A DNA stretch of 64,000 nt from Cliona cf. orientalis (lineage: Eukaryota > Porifera > Demospongiae > Clionaida > Clionaidae), in NCBI GenBank assembly GCA_963930775.1, contig OZ005704.1, positions 2,852,001 through 2,916,000 of the forward strand. Reading direction: 5' to 3'. The notes under the pieces are model-generated. The model ran no database searches and was not told the DNA's origin. It saw only the letters and a list, made by a program, of their open reading frames with translations. Shown one piece after another: positions 12,471 through 22,460 of this stretch. Position numbers and translations under genes: made by a program. Position 1 is the first letter of the stretch. Each line of letters starts with the position of its first letter.

Positions 12471-15400
12471 ATGGCGGAGAGTCTAGAAGATAAGGTGAGG
12501 CGACTATTGGATCTACTGGACGAAGTGGAACGTGGTTTCCAGGAAGAACCAGACTCAATAGAGCCAGATCTGGCAGTTCATCTCTTGGAGAGACTTGATA
12601 GCGTAGCAAGCGTCGTCGATCAACAGTACAGTGAAGATACGGAAGCTAACTCGCGGCGGGATGATGGAGTAGGCAGTAGTATTCAACGACAGCCCAATCG
12701 TGTCCAACAGGTATGATCAAGAGTATGTTCATACTCTTCAGTGACATGATTGATGTTCTCTCTCTATCATGATCAAACTATAAATCTGTTCTTCTAGCTA
12801 TATTAAATGTGTGTGCTTGCATCAGGAAACCGTGACCTCCCCTTGCCCTTTCTCCTAGGTCCTAGATCATCCCCAGTGGCAGTATCAAAATTCTCCGTAT
12901 TATTAAAATTATAGAAGATAGCTAGTATGTTAGTCTCAACCCCACGAGCATTTCTAGATTATAGAATGCCATTCCTTAGCCACTAATTAGTCTCGTGCCC
13001 AGCCTCTTTATCGCACGCGGAAAAAGAGTCTGGTGAAACGCGTATTCAATTTTGGTTCCATACGTACGTGACGTAGTCTGACACGGGCACAATGAATGTC
13101 ATTATAAGCGATGGCGCAATCACTGTTTAATATTGATATTCGCGCAAAGTGTTTGAAAAGCACCTACCGTAGGTTATGGCACCAGCGGGATCCTTGGACA
13201 GTGGAGTCCGAGTGCTATGCTTGTCTCGTTGCCTGATTTGTACCCAAAAGGACGGCGGTAAGCTTTAAAAAACAGGAAAAATTTTCTCCTGGTAGACACA
13301 GAGAGATAAACACATTCTTGCTGGCTAAAATGTAGCTTACCACTTTCGCCTAAACTTCACAGACACTAGCATGATTCAAACGTGGGATAGTTTCGATGAT
13401 CGCTTGCTGAATGTCAGTTTCGCTGTCCAACAACTATATGTAGCCATCTCCTACAAGTAAAGTGCAAAGTACACGGTGAAGCATCGCAATCTTTTCTTGA
13501 TGACGTGGCACCGTTCTGCAATCTGATTGGACGCGGCCAATCTCGCCGCGCGGAACCAAAATTGAATACGCGTTTCACCAGACTCTTTTTCCGCGTGCGA
13601 TAAAGAGGCTGGGCACGAGACTAGCCACTAATTAAGGCCACTTCAATTTATTATTATTATATTATTATTATTCTGTTTCTCGGGCTGGCCTCTCCTCAGG
13701 ATAGGGTTGGTAGGTCAGCTTGTAAATCAATTAGCTGGGTGTGTCCTATGTCAACAATCGACTCTTTTTGAGAAATTCTATTGCGCATGCTCAGAACATG
13801 ACCTCTGACCTCATAACTAACAAAAATTTCACTAGAAGTAGGGTCGGTTGCCTTGGGCCCAAGAAACAGATGGCCTAATGATTAGACTATACATATATAC
13901 TGTAGTGTTCCCATGGGCGCTTAAGCATAACTCACAATTTTGGCCCGCATGGGTGCTTAACCAGGGTATAAATTCCATAATATAGCTACATGTGTAGAAG
14001 CTGCTACACTGAGTCACTGACCCCTTGAAATGCGGTACATGGGCGCTTACCCGGGAGTGGGCGCTTGCTCGGGATACTACGGTAATATTATTATCATGAT
14101 TGTGTGGCCTCTTGTGGTGTAAGCTATCATAACAGCAAAGTACAAATCAGCCTTAGTTGATGACCACCCCCTTGTTTATGACACTGTAGAGCTTGTTTAC
14201 CATTATCATCTAGCTACCATAACACTATTATAGCTGGCCACCCCTGCCTGGTATATGTAGTGTTTGTTATTAATATTATTATTTGTAATTAGCTAAAGTA
14301 ACACTTATGTAATTGTAATTGCATGTTTAATCTCTTAGGTATTATGTAACTTTGTCAAGTTGTACTGTGTGTGAGCTGTCTGGTAACAGTTCTAAGTGTA
14401 TGTGAATCATGTAAGTGTTGTATCTTCTAGAATGTTCTGTGTTTCTCTGTTTTCTATTTAAGCTGCTGTTTTGTGTCCATTGATAGGTTGTATGAGTGTA
14501 GTTGAGTTACTAATAAAAGTTCTATTTCATTGCATTGCCACGTGCACGGCACAGTACAGTGACAGTATCTAGCTAGAGACTACTAGACTAGAAAGTACAC
14601 TACAGTATATACCATTAAAAAGTTTGGGTGATACTTTTTCGCTCACAAACACTTTTGTATTTAGGAGCAGGGGGTCTTTGGTTGAACATCCCTGCAACAA
14701 TTATCATACAGTAGGGTGGCTCCCCATCTGGCAACTGTCAATTGGAGGAAGTGTATAGCGGATAGAGCAGATCGATATGAGTTAATTGTTGAATACTGCC
14801 ATCCCTGCATGAATTCTTCTGTCAAGAATTGGATAACGTCCTTTAGAGAGGGAGAAAGAGACATTGAGAATACCACTCCATCCACTTCTTCCAGGTGGAG
14901 AAGTAAGACTTTTCTGTCCCCTTTCTCCATGCTGAGGAAATGATTTGAAAGCTTCATCTGAGATTTTTCCGTATTGAGCCGTGATACAAGAAATGCGGCT
15001 AGATGCAGGCAACCCTGAGTTATCATCTGGTGATCTCTCCTTTCCCTTTTTTCTTCTTTCTCTCTATCTTTTGGGGTGGGGGGGGGGGAGCTTTCCCCCA
15101 CCCCCCACTGGATGAAACCCTGCCCGAGTTGAAGCATCTGAGGTGATGACTTAGGAGGCAGGAGGAGTCATTACATGTATCTTTCTTCCCTGAGATGATC
15201 AAATTCTGCTGATCCAAAAGCGGAGATCTTCTTTTGATGCGATGCTCAGATCTGCTTGGTGATCATATGAGTTCCATCTTGTAAGGAGGCTGGTTCTCAT
15301 CCTCTGCAGCCCTCGGTAGAATAATGGGGTGTGCATCATCGCTGGGTTTAGAGACGTGAGTAGGCCAGTGAGTTGTGCTAACTCTCTTGCCGATGCTTTC

Positions 15401-18400
15401 CTGTCATTCAAGATCTTGCACGTGCAGCACTGTTTCTGGACCTTGAGGATTTTATCCTCCGGTAGTGAAATCGAAAGTGTATTGGAGTTCACTAGAAAAG
15501 CCCAAAGTCTCGATTGAGTTGGCTCAGGAGCGCATGATAAATAATGAAGAGGAGGAGGGGAAGGGAAGGAGCGCGAAGCGCCCACGCGAAAGATTAAAAA
15601 TTCAAATTTTTCCCACGGTAGTCGCGTTACTAAGTTTAGACAGGAGCGCATGATAAATAATGAAGAGGAGGAGGGGAAGGGAAGGAGCGCGAAGCGCCCA
15701 CGCGAAAGATTAAAAATTCAAATTTTTCCCACGGTAGTCGCGTTACTAAGTTTAGAACAATGGCGCAACGCGCATGGCGCTAACCGGCCAGATGCCAGAC
15801 GAGTCAGCAATTTTTGCGTTGGACAATGGACGAGAAGCTAGTCGCTGTGGACAAGACTGGCTTCGCGATCGCGAGCTATTAGTACTGTACAGGTACCAAA
15901 CGAGTTGATCCATGCCAAGAGAAAGCAAGTACGTATAATTGATAGACAGAAAGTACGTAGAGTAGATGTTGCAGTTATGAGTCACTTAAACAGTGATAGA
16001 TCACATATAGGTAATTAGGGGGTTATTATTGTGGTTGCATTTTTTAAGGACTTCCCAAGGTGTCTATTGCATGGGTTGCGAACGATATTGCATGTAGAAA
16101 AAATCATGATTTTTTAAAAATTATTTTGTCAGCCATATTACTGAATGTATTATGGGTCGCCTGCTGGTATTATGAGTCACCACCTTAACTGGTATGTAAA
16201 TCAGCAGTCACAAGGTTCTTTCAAGTGATGGTATGTCCATGGCAGCCATCTAGATGTGAGGCATGGTGTGAACACAAACTAATGGCACTTGGATGGGCTA
16301 AGAATGATACATTTTGCTTAGGTAGGACAGCAAAAACGGAAATTCCTTCTTTTTATAAATTCAACACAAAGCATGTGTAAACTCACATGAAAATACATCA
16401 GGTAGCGGAGACAATTTATCAGATAATAGATCTTGTAAGGTACAGTTTAGTGACCCAACAATTGGACACTACCTCATTTGTTAGTATGGATGACCCATAA
16501 TACATGCTGACTCATAATAGAAGCATCCACTCTACTCGTCGAGTCCGATCGCGTGTTTGGAGAGGGGGTGTTAAATCAGAACGATCGGGGCATACTGCTA
16601 CTTCTTTCGGTTTGCAGACGAGCTCCACAGAGTCTCCCAGGCATGACTATAGCTTCTTGTGTCCATTGTAAAAATTGCTGACTCGTCCAGCATCTGGCCG
16701 GTTAGCGCCATGCGCGTTGCGCCATTGTTCTAAACTTAGTAACGCGACTACCGTGGGAAAAATTTGAATTTTTAATCTTTCGCGTGGGCGCTTCGCGCTC
16801 CTTCCCTTCCCCTCCTCCTCTTCATTATTTATCATGCGCTCCTGGTTGGCTGCAAGACATTTTTTTTTAGGTTTAAGATGAACCCCAGCTCTTGCAGTAA
16901 TTGCATGAGCATCTGAAATTGACTCTTCAGAATGTCTGGAGATGATGCCATCAGCAAAATATCATCCAGATAAATTATCAGACAAAGGCCATGACTCTTG
17001 AGCTCCGTTACTACAGGGGCGAGCAGCTTGGTAACAGTACAAGGAGCTATAGCCAGGCCGAACAGGAGAATCTTTAACTGGTAGTACCTGCCTTACCATC
17101 AAGAGCGTAGAAATTTCCTTTGATGCTTGACAATTTGTATGGAAAGATGGGCGTCTTTTAAGTCTTATCTTCACCAGGTCCATGTGGTCACCCTTGAGAT
17201 GTTATCTCTCAGGCTCATTATGACCTCCATCTTGAAATGGGATACCTTCAGATAAGCATTGAGGCGCTTAAAATTATGGGGCGCCATCCTCCATCCTTCT
17301 CTGGAATTATGAATAGAGGGCTCCCTCCTTTGCTGTCTACCTCCTCTATTGCTTGCTTCTGAATCGGGTCGTGTATTTCCTGATTCAAAATATCCCTCTG
17401 GTTGGCTGATAAAGATACTCTCCGGGATGGAGAAACCGTAGGTGGAGTTGATTTGAATTCGAGGTAGTGTCCCTGGACTGATTGCAGGACCCAAATGATT
17501 TTTGGTTAGCATTGACCAAAATTCTTTAGTCTCCCCCCAACTTGAGGGTTTGTCATCGTGATCTCCATTTGTGTTGCTACTTAATGTTGGGTCTTGGGGT
17601 GCTGCTTTGGAATTGCTTCCCCTGACCTCGTGGGAATGTCGTGGTGCCGTAACTGGGCATAAAAATTCTCCTGTTGGTGTTGTTGGCATAGTTGACATTG
17701 TAATACGGCTGACGTGCAGTGTGTCAGCCCTGAGAGTTGCCATACCTGCTTGCTCCAGAGCCTGTCCCCACAAAAAACGGCTTTGCTGGGATTTAGATGT
17801 AGAAGGGCGTCGGGTACAGGTAGGTGCATTGACTGCATTCACAATGCAGCCTTTCATCCCGGCGCCCGGTGGTTGTAGTTCCGGATCCAGTTGCGGTTGA
17901 GGAATTGGCGGGCCCAATATGGCCGCCAGAGCCATTAGTGCCCACTGCCAGGATCGAGCTCAAGTTGATGGAGAAATTATTCATCCTCTGCTCTGCCTCA
18001 GTCGGGTTATGTCTGACCATTAGTATAGGTTTTCTGACTAAGATAGTTTTTCTCCAGTTATGCGGTGTCGTGAGAAAAACGCCAAAGGTCATAGCTCTCG
18101 TATTTGCGCGCTTCACTTAAAATTTAGGCCGCCTTAGGCCATGTGATCATAATACCGTATCGGAACTGAATCATTGAAATTTCATATAAATAATGTAGTT
18201 TTCACTTATCTCAAATGTTTGCTGTTAAATTTTAAGGCCAAATACAATGTCATATATGCAGCCTTGTCACGGCATGGAACTTGTGTTATATTCCATCAAT
18301 CGCTGACTTGATTTTGTAATTTAGCACTTTTGTGGGTGTTATGTTGTATGATGGTCCCTAACTATTTCTGTGTTAGAATCTTGGTTATAACTCCTTGATG

Positions 18401-18886
18401 CAGATATATATCCCACCACTCATCTTATCATACATGCAGGATGATGATGATGTGCAAATTGTAGCAGAATCAAGGCCAACAATTCCCATACAGAGACCAA
18501 TACCTGCCCCAGCTGACTCTTCAGCAAGTGTGCCACCTCCTCCCCAGCCACCATCTGCTGATCGCCTTAGTCCTATGGCTTCATACAGTCAACTTGGGAA
18601 GAGAGGTAGAGCCTGGGAACTGGATGATGCCGAGAGAAAGAGGAGACGAGAGGCAGAGAAAATGGTACGTAGTTTAGACCGACCAACACAACATTCCTGT
18701 GGTGTTAATTATACTGGTGACCAAGCTGAAAAACGATTCTCAGATGATGCAAAGGATAAAATAAAACAGCGACTACCAGCATTGAAAACCCATAGGCACC
18801 TTTTTCGTTATATGGTCTGGGCAACTCTGGAAAGGCTTGACTGTGACCACTGCCGTCAGTGTTCAAATGAATTTCAAGCCTCTTAA
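12471..18886 (+). CDS. Unknown two-exon gene with TE-filled 5.7 kb intron
   Basis: Exon 1 is 12471-12710 and exon 2 is 18440-18886. The junction is phase 0 (CAACAG|GTATGA to ATGCAG|GATGAT), giving 228 aa. I do not recognise the family. The N-terminal 55 residues are acidic and likely helical (LLDLLDEVERGF). A Pro-rich stretch (SVPPPPQPPS) follows, then a basic helix with KRGRAWELDDAERKRRREAE that could be a nuclear localisation signal. The C-terminus has a CDHCRQC cluster. The ATG sits in ACCATGG context just below an NRF1-like site. A possible splice donor after AAAATG at 18664 (GTACGT) could give another C-terminus. The intron length comes mostly from inserted mobile elements. Confidence 0.55.
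12990..13621. mobile_element. Non-autonomous DNA transposon with TIRs and 13-bp flanking repeat
   Basis: The inverted ends start GTCTCGTGCCCAGCC and stay nearly identical for about 70 bp (through CGCGTATTCAATTTTGG). Both sides are flanked by TAGCCACTAATTA (12977-12989 and 13622-13634), which looks like a target duplication, though 13 bp is unusually long. There is no transposase ORF. Similar ends (TAGTCTCGTGC) occur near 40480 and 63598, so this is a family. Confidence 0.85.
14256..14604 (+). mobile_element. Solo LTR, 349 bp, with 5-bp target duplication
   Basis: The ends are TGTAGTG and CACTACA, which are exact inverted complements with TG..CA termini. The flanks are GTATA on both sides (14251-14255 and 14605-14609). 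Inside are a TATA-like TCTATTTAAGC near 14453 and a polyadenylation signal AATAAA near 14512, in the order expected of U3-R-U5 on the plus strand. No internal gag-pol follows. Solo LTRs arise by recombination between the two LTRs of an element. Confidence 0.8.
14615..17935 (-). pseudogene. Decayed DIRS-type (tyrosine recombinase) retrotransposon
   Basis: Read on the minus strand, with shifts between frames. At 17330-17190: a region ending in NAYLKVSHFKMEVIMSLRDN. At 17170-16860: RT palm with DLKDAHLSIQIVKHQRKFL, two stops, then LLFGLAIAPCTVTKLL and the catalytic box as YLDDILLMAS. At 15520-15199: RNase H-side sequence with SISLPEDKILKVQ and ELAQLTGLLTS. At 14900-14620: the N-terminal domain of a tyrosine recombinase (DVIQFLTEEFMQGWQYSTIN, then MFNQRPPAPKY after a frame change), cut off before the catalytic domain. 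The order RT, RNase H, YR is that of DIRS elements. Stops, frameshifts, a poly-C insertion near 15080 and a nested element make it dead. The 5' part (to about 18116) may be gag-like but is not recognisable. Confidence 0.8.
15525..16844. mobile_element. Foldback DNA element nested in the DIRS copy
   Basis: The inverted ends are CAGGAGCGCATGATAAATAA and its complement, about 195 bp long and nearly identical (15639-15830 against 16650-16844). The flanking direct repeat is GTTGGCT (15518-15524 and 16845-16851), a perfect 7-bp target duplication. The left end carries an extra partial copy of the inverted repeat in tandem (15525-15638). The interior (about 15840-16640) has no transposase. Removing it rejoins the RT and RNase H parts of the DIRS element, which shows the order of insertion. 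A 60-codon open frame in the repeat is a by-product. Confidence 0.88.
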
Positions 18887-20523
18887 GCTTGTAGGTATCC
18901 AATGGTTTAGCAGTACTGAGCGACACAGTTGTAGCTACATGACACATGATTAAGAGGACACATGCAGCTTTATTTTTTGATTAGGTAATAGTTGTTTATG
19001 ATAATGGTTATGGCTGTATATAACTCAATATAGGCTTGATTTCTGTACTTTCTTTGCCACATAACATTATACAATAATAAGGAGGCTTCAAGATCTTTAT
19101 TTCCATTAAGCGATTATGGAGATTGCCTGGTACTATTGTAGCAGAATGCACTGCTTCAGAATTGCGGAGACTGGATATCTGCTCATACAAGCATACACCC
19201 ACTGTCCCACAGTGTTATAGTGTACACACACATGCATGTGCACATGCATAATGAATGCACTGGAGTGCAGAATCCTCACCGCTACATGCATACATATGAC
19301 TCGTGCGCATGTATAGCATGGCTCACCGTGTATGCTTGTTCAATATCAGGAGCAGTGAACGACATATACCCTGCATCTGAACAAGGTTCTGGTATATTAT
19401 TATACTATTTCTTTAGCTATAGAGTCAGTGCATGATCTAGGAGTAGGGAAGGCACCTGGCTATGTCACTATGATTAACTGAAAACTTCTGCGACATACAT
19501 AAACCATAGGCGTAGGAACCATGGGGGCTCCGGGGGCTGGTGCCCCCCCCCCCCTCCATGTTTTCTAGCCTTCTTTCTGGGCTCATGTAACCGATCGCTC
19601 GTTGTTCAGCTGGCTTGCTGGGCATATGCGCCTAATAAAGAGCGGTAAAGCTCGCACAAAACTATGCGCTTAACAGCGAGCAGTGCTTAACAACCAGTTT
19701 CTACGATATATAGTTGCATAATTTGTGAAATTATGTACACATTACAGTAGCTCTTGCCTATAGATCTATAGAGCCCCCCTTTATCGAACCATCTTCCTAT
19801 GCTCCTGTAAACTGAAGTATGCACTTGAGAGCCACTGCCTGTTTCATTGTCACTGCATTGACAACTGACAGAGTGGCAATCAGTGATGTAGCTGAGGTCG
19901 GTGCCTTATAAGCACAGACAGGCAACTGCTGCACACTACTACACCACTGGGCAGGACTTAACATGACCACTATTCCTTTATTCCGCGTATACCACAAATG
20001 CGTACTTCAACCCTTATACCATTTAACACAGGAGGGACAGATGGACGGACAAAAATCGCCAAATGATTGCAGTAACCCTCCGCCTACACTTTGCGGCGAG
20101 GATTAATAATAAGTGGAATCTAATAATAATGAATGCACAGGAGCACAGAACCCTCACCGCTACATGCATGCATGACTCATGCACGTGTTGATCTATAGCA
20201 TGTCTCATCCTGTTCAATATCAGGAGTATTGATTGGTACTGTTTCTTCAGAGTCGGTGGGACTTAGGGGAAGGCACCAGGCTATATGTCACTATATAAAC
20301 TGAAAGCCTCTGTGACATACTTAAACTGAATTCTGCACTTGAGAGCCACAGCCTGTTTACACTGTCACTGCATTATTTGACGACTGACCAGCAAGGTAGC
20401 TGAGGTAGGTGCCATGTAAATAGACTGGCAACAGCTGCACACTACTACACCACTGAACGTGACCACTCTTCCTTGATGCCTGGTATACCTCGAATGCGTA
20501 CTTTCTCTCAGACGACCCTTACC

Positions 20524-20583
20524 ACGGGACGGACGGACGGACGGACGGACAGACGGACAGACGGACAGACAGATGGACGGACA
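20524..20583. repeat. ACGG/ACAG microsatellite
   Basis: A run of GGACGGACGGAC drifts into CAGACGGACAG within the middle unit of the tandem repeat. A shorter version (GGGACAGATGGACGGAC) sits at the matching place near 20032. Confidence 0.85.
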
Positions 20584-20839
20584 AATATCACCAAATGATT
20601 GCAGTAACCCTCTGCCTACACTTTGCAGCGAGGGTTAATTATGAATGCACAGGAGTACAGAACCCTCATCGCTACATGCATACATGACTCATGCTATAGC
20701 ACTGTGTATTTGCCTGTTCAATATCAGGAGTATTGAAATACATACCCTGCACTTGAACAGGGTTCTGGTAGCTACTATTGAACTATACTCCTTGCACCTA
20801 AACATACTGATAAATCTACAGGAGTTGGGGGATAGCACC

Positions 20840-20995
20840 TGGCTATGTCACTATTTTAAATATAAACTTGTAACTAAAGTGGTTCTCAGGTAGGTTTGAT
20901 TATTGAGATTAGCATTTTGGCTGTGTCACTATTTTATATATAAACTTGTAACTAGAATGGTTCTCAGGTAGGTTTGATTATTGAGATTACCATTT
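20840..20995. repeat. Tandem duplication of about 78 bp
   Basis: Two adjacent copies share TATAAACTTGTAACTA and GGTTCTCAGGTAGGTTTGAT with only a few differences, indicating a recent duplication. Confidence 0.85.
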
Positions 20996-21512
20996 GAGTC
21001 TGATCATACAGTATGAAATTAGCTATAGCTACTTATATAGAAAGTAGAGTAAGGGCTGATATAGATGGTAGAATAAGGGCTGCTCCGAACTAGACACAAA
21101 ACGTAATTATTATCTATTCATAGATCACAATGTTCACATAACATAACGTAGGTGCCATCTTGGTTATCTTGTTCACTAGTGTGACAGTTGCGAATATTCA
21201 TGTTACAAACTGAAAGCCTCCATGACATACAATGTACTTAAAACTGAATTATGCACTTGAGAGCCACTGCCTATTTACACTGTTATTGTGTTACAAATTG
21301 ACTACAGACCAGCAAAGCACAGAATGGCAATCAGTCTTGTAGCTGAGGTAGGTGCCTTGCAAACACAGTAACTCACTTTTGGCCTGGTTGACTATTATTA
21401 TGTATTACTGTGAAGAGGTGCTAGGGCTCAAGAAGGGGATTTAATTTAGTGGATGGATATTCACTGATATTAGTAGCCATAGGCATCCATTAAGACAATC
21501 CTTATTAATTAA

Positions 21513-21670
21513 CCCTCGGCGCATGCGTGCAGGGTTATGGTAGTCGTTCTGTGTGTCTGTCTGTCTGTTATCAAGCTAGCTGCTACATACCTCGTTTGCG
21601 AGTCCAATTTTCGGTGTTGTGGATTTCGCCGAAAACGCTTCGTTCGGCAGTTTTGGCATCATTTGCTGAT
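21513..21670 (+). repeat. Dispersed repeat, copy 1 (AACCCTCGGCGCATGCG)
   Basis: This matches, in the opposite orientation, the sequence at 40960-41151: the terminal AACCCTC..GCATGCG core, then GTAGTCGTTCTGTGTG, then TGTGGATTTCGC.GAAAA and CAGTTTTGGC.TCATTTGCT. It looks like an interspersed element with a hairpin end. Confidence 0.7.
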
Positions 21671-22460
21671 TCTAAGCTTCTTGACTTTTCCAGGCTAGCA
21701 CTGGCATGACTCTACATATAAATAGAACATTGTGTGTCATACGCTATATACGGTTAAGTTTATAATTATTATTATACTACTCCTCAGTGCATAATCGTTG
21801 ACGCTGGTCACCGCCGGCTTCTTCCACTCGCTGGCAAACTTTCGACGGACGAAGCCGACGACAGTGGCTTCCTTTCAGCTCAAAGGGTGTGTATGGTTAG
21901 CTATACTTGTAGATCCAACAGGAGGACTATAGCTCATCACTGATTGGAGCACTATGGCAGCGCTGACTTGGCCAGTATGACAGTCATTTGCTTGCCATGA
22001 TATGCATGGTCATTGTCCTCAAGGACTCCTGGAGGCTGGAAGCTGACTTGATGCATGTAGGCACTGCCATGAGTGTGGAATTTGATACAACACATCAAGA
22101 TTGTTGCTGCTGTGAGCCATTAAACCTTGAATAATACGTTAGCCTCACCCCCAGCCCTCATGCAGTCGGTCCTTTACCCTTTTCTACGTGCAACATTGAA
22201 AGTGGGTAAAGGGAAGCCATAGTATAATATTGTATTGTCATCGCCTGCTGTGCAGCTAATGCCATGCAACACACCGAGGGTTTTGTGCTCTAGAGAGCTT
22301 TAGTTGTTAGCAGGCAATCAGCTTCAATGAGCATAAACGTACATTTCCATAACTTAGTCACAATCAAAATACTGTAATAATAGTAGTAGCTAACATATAC
22401 CATTCTAATGCTATGGACAACATAATTAATATTAGGATTACATGATTTTCAAGTATGTCA

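Larger units (their letters stand above)
19240..21370. repeat. Degenerate tandem repeat, about three units
   Basis: Units begin with AATGAATGCAC..GGAG..CAGAA..CCTCA at about 19249, 20129 and 20640. Each goes on to a GCACTTGAGAGCCAC segment (near 19812, 20337 and 21253) and a TAGCTGAGGT..GGTGCC segment. Two junctions hold AGTAACCCTC..GAGG.TTAAT. Unit spacing (about 880 and 510 bp) shows internal deletions. Confidence 0.75.
18887..22460. other. Gene-free repeat region
   Basis: No supported gene. It contains three degenerate copies of a repeat unit (19240-21370), an ACGG microsatellite, a tandem duplication at 20840-20990, a piece similar to hAT-type MITE ends near 19508 (CATAGGCGTAGGAACC) and one copy of a dispersed repeat at 21513-21670. 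Confidence 0.65.

Noticed and set aside
15650..16835. Repeated 60-codon frames starting MINNEEEEGKGRSAKRP on both strands
   Set aside because: They are the two inverted repeats of one foldback element read in the same sense, not genes.
17571..17900. Plus-strand frame opposite the DIRS relic
   Set aside because: Shadow of the minus-strand retroelement sequence.
19240..21370. CRISPR-like or centromeric satellite array
   Set aside because: Few, long, degenerate units of unequal spacing in a eukaryotic genome; neither pattern fits.
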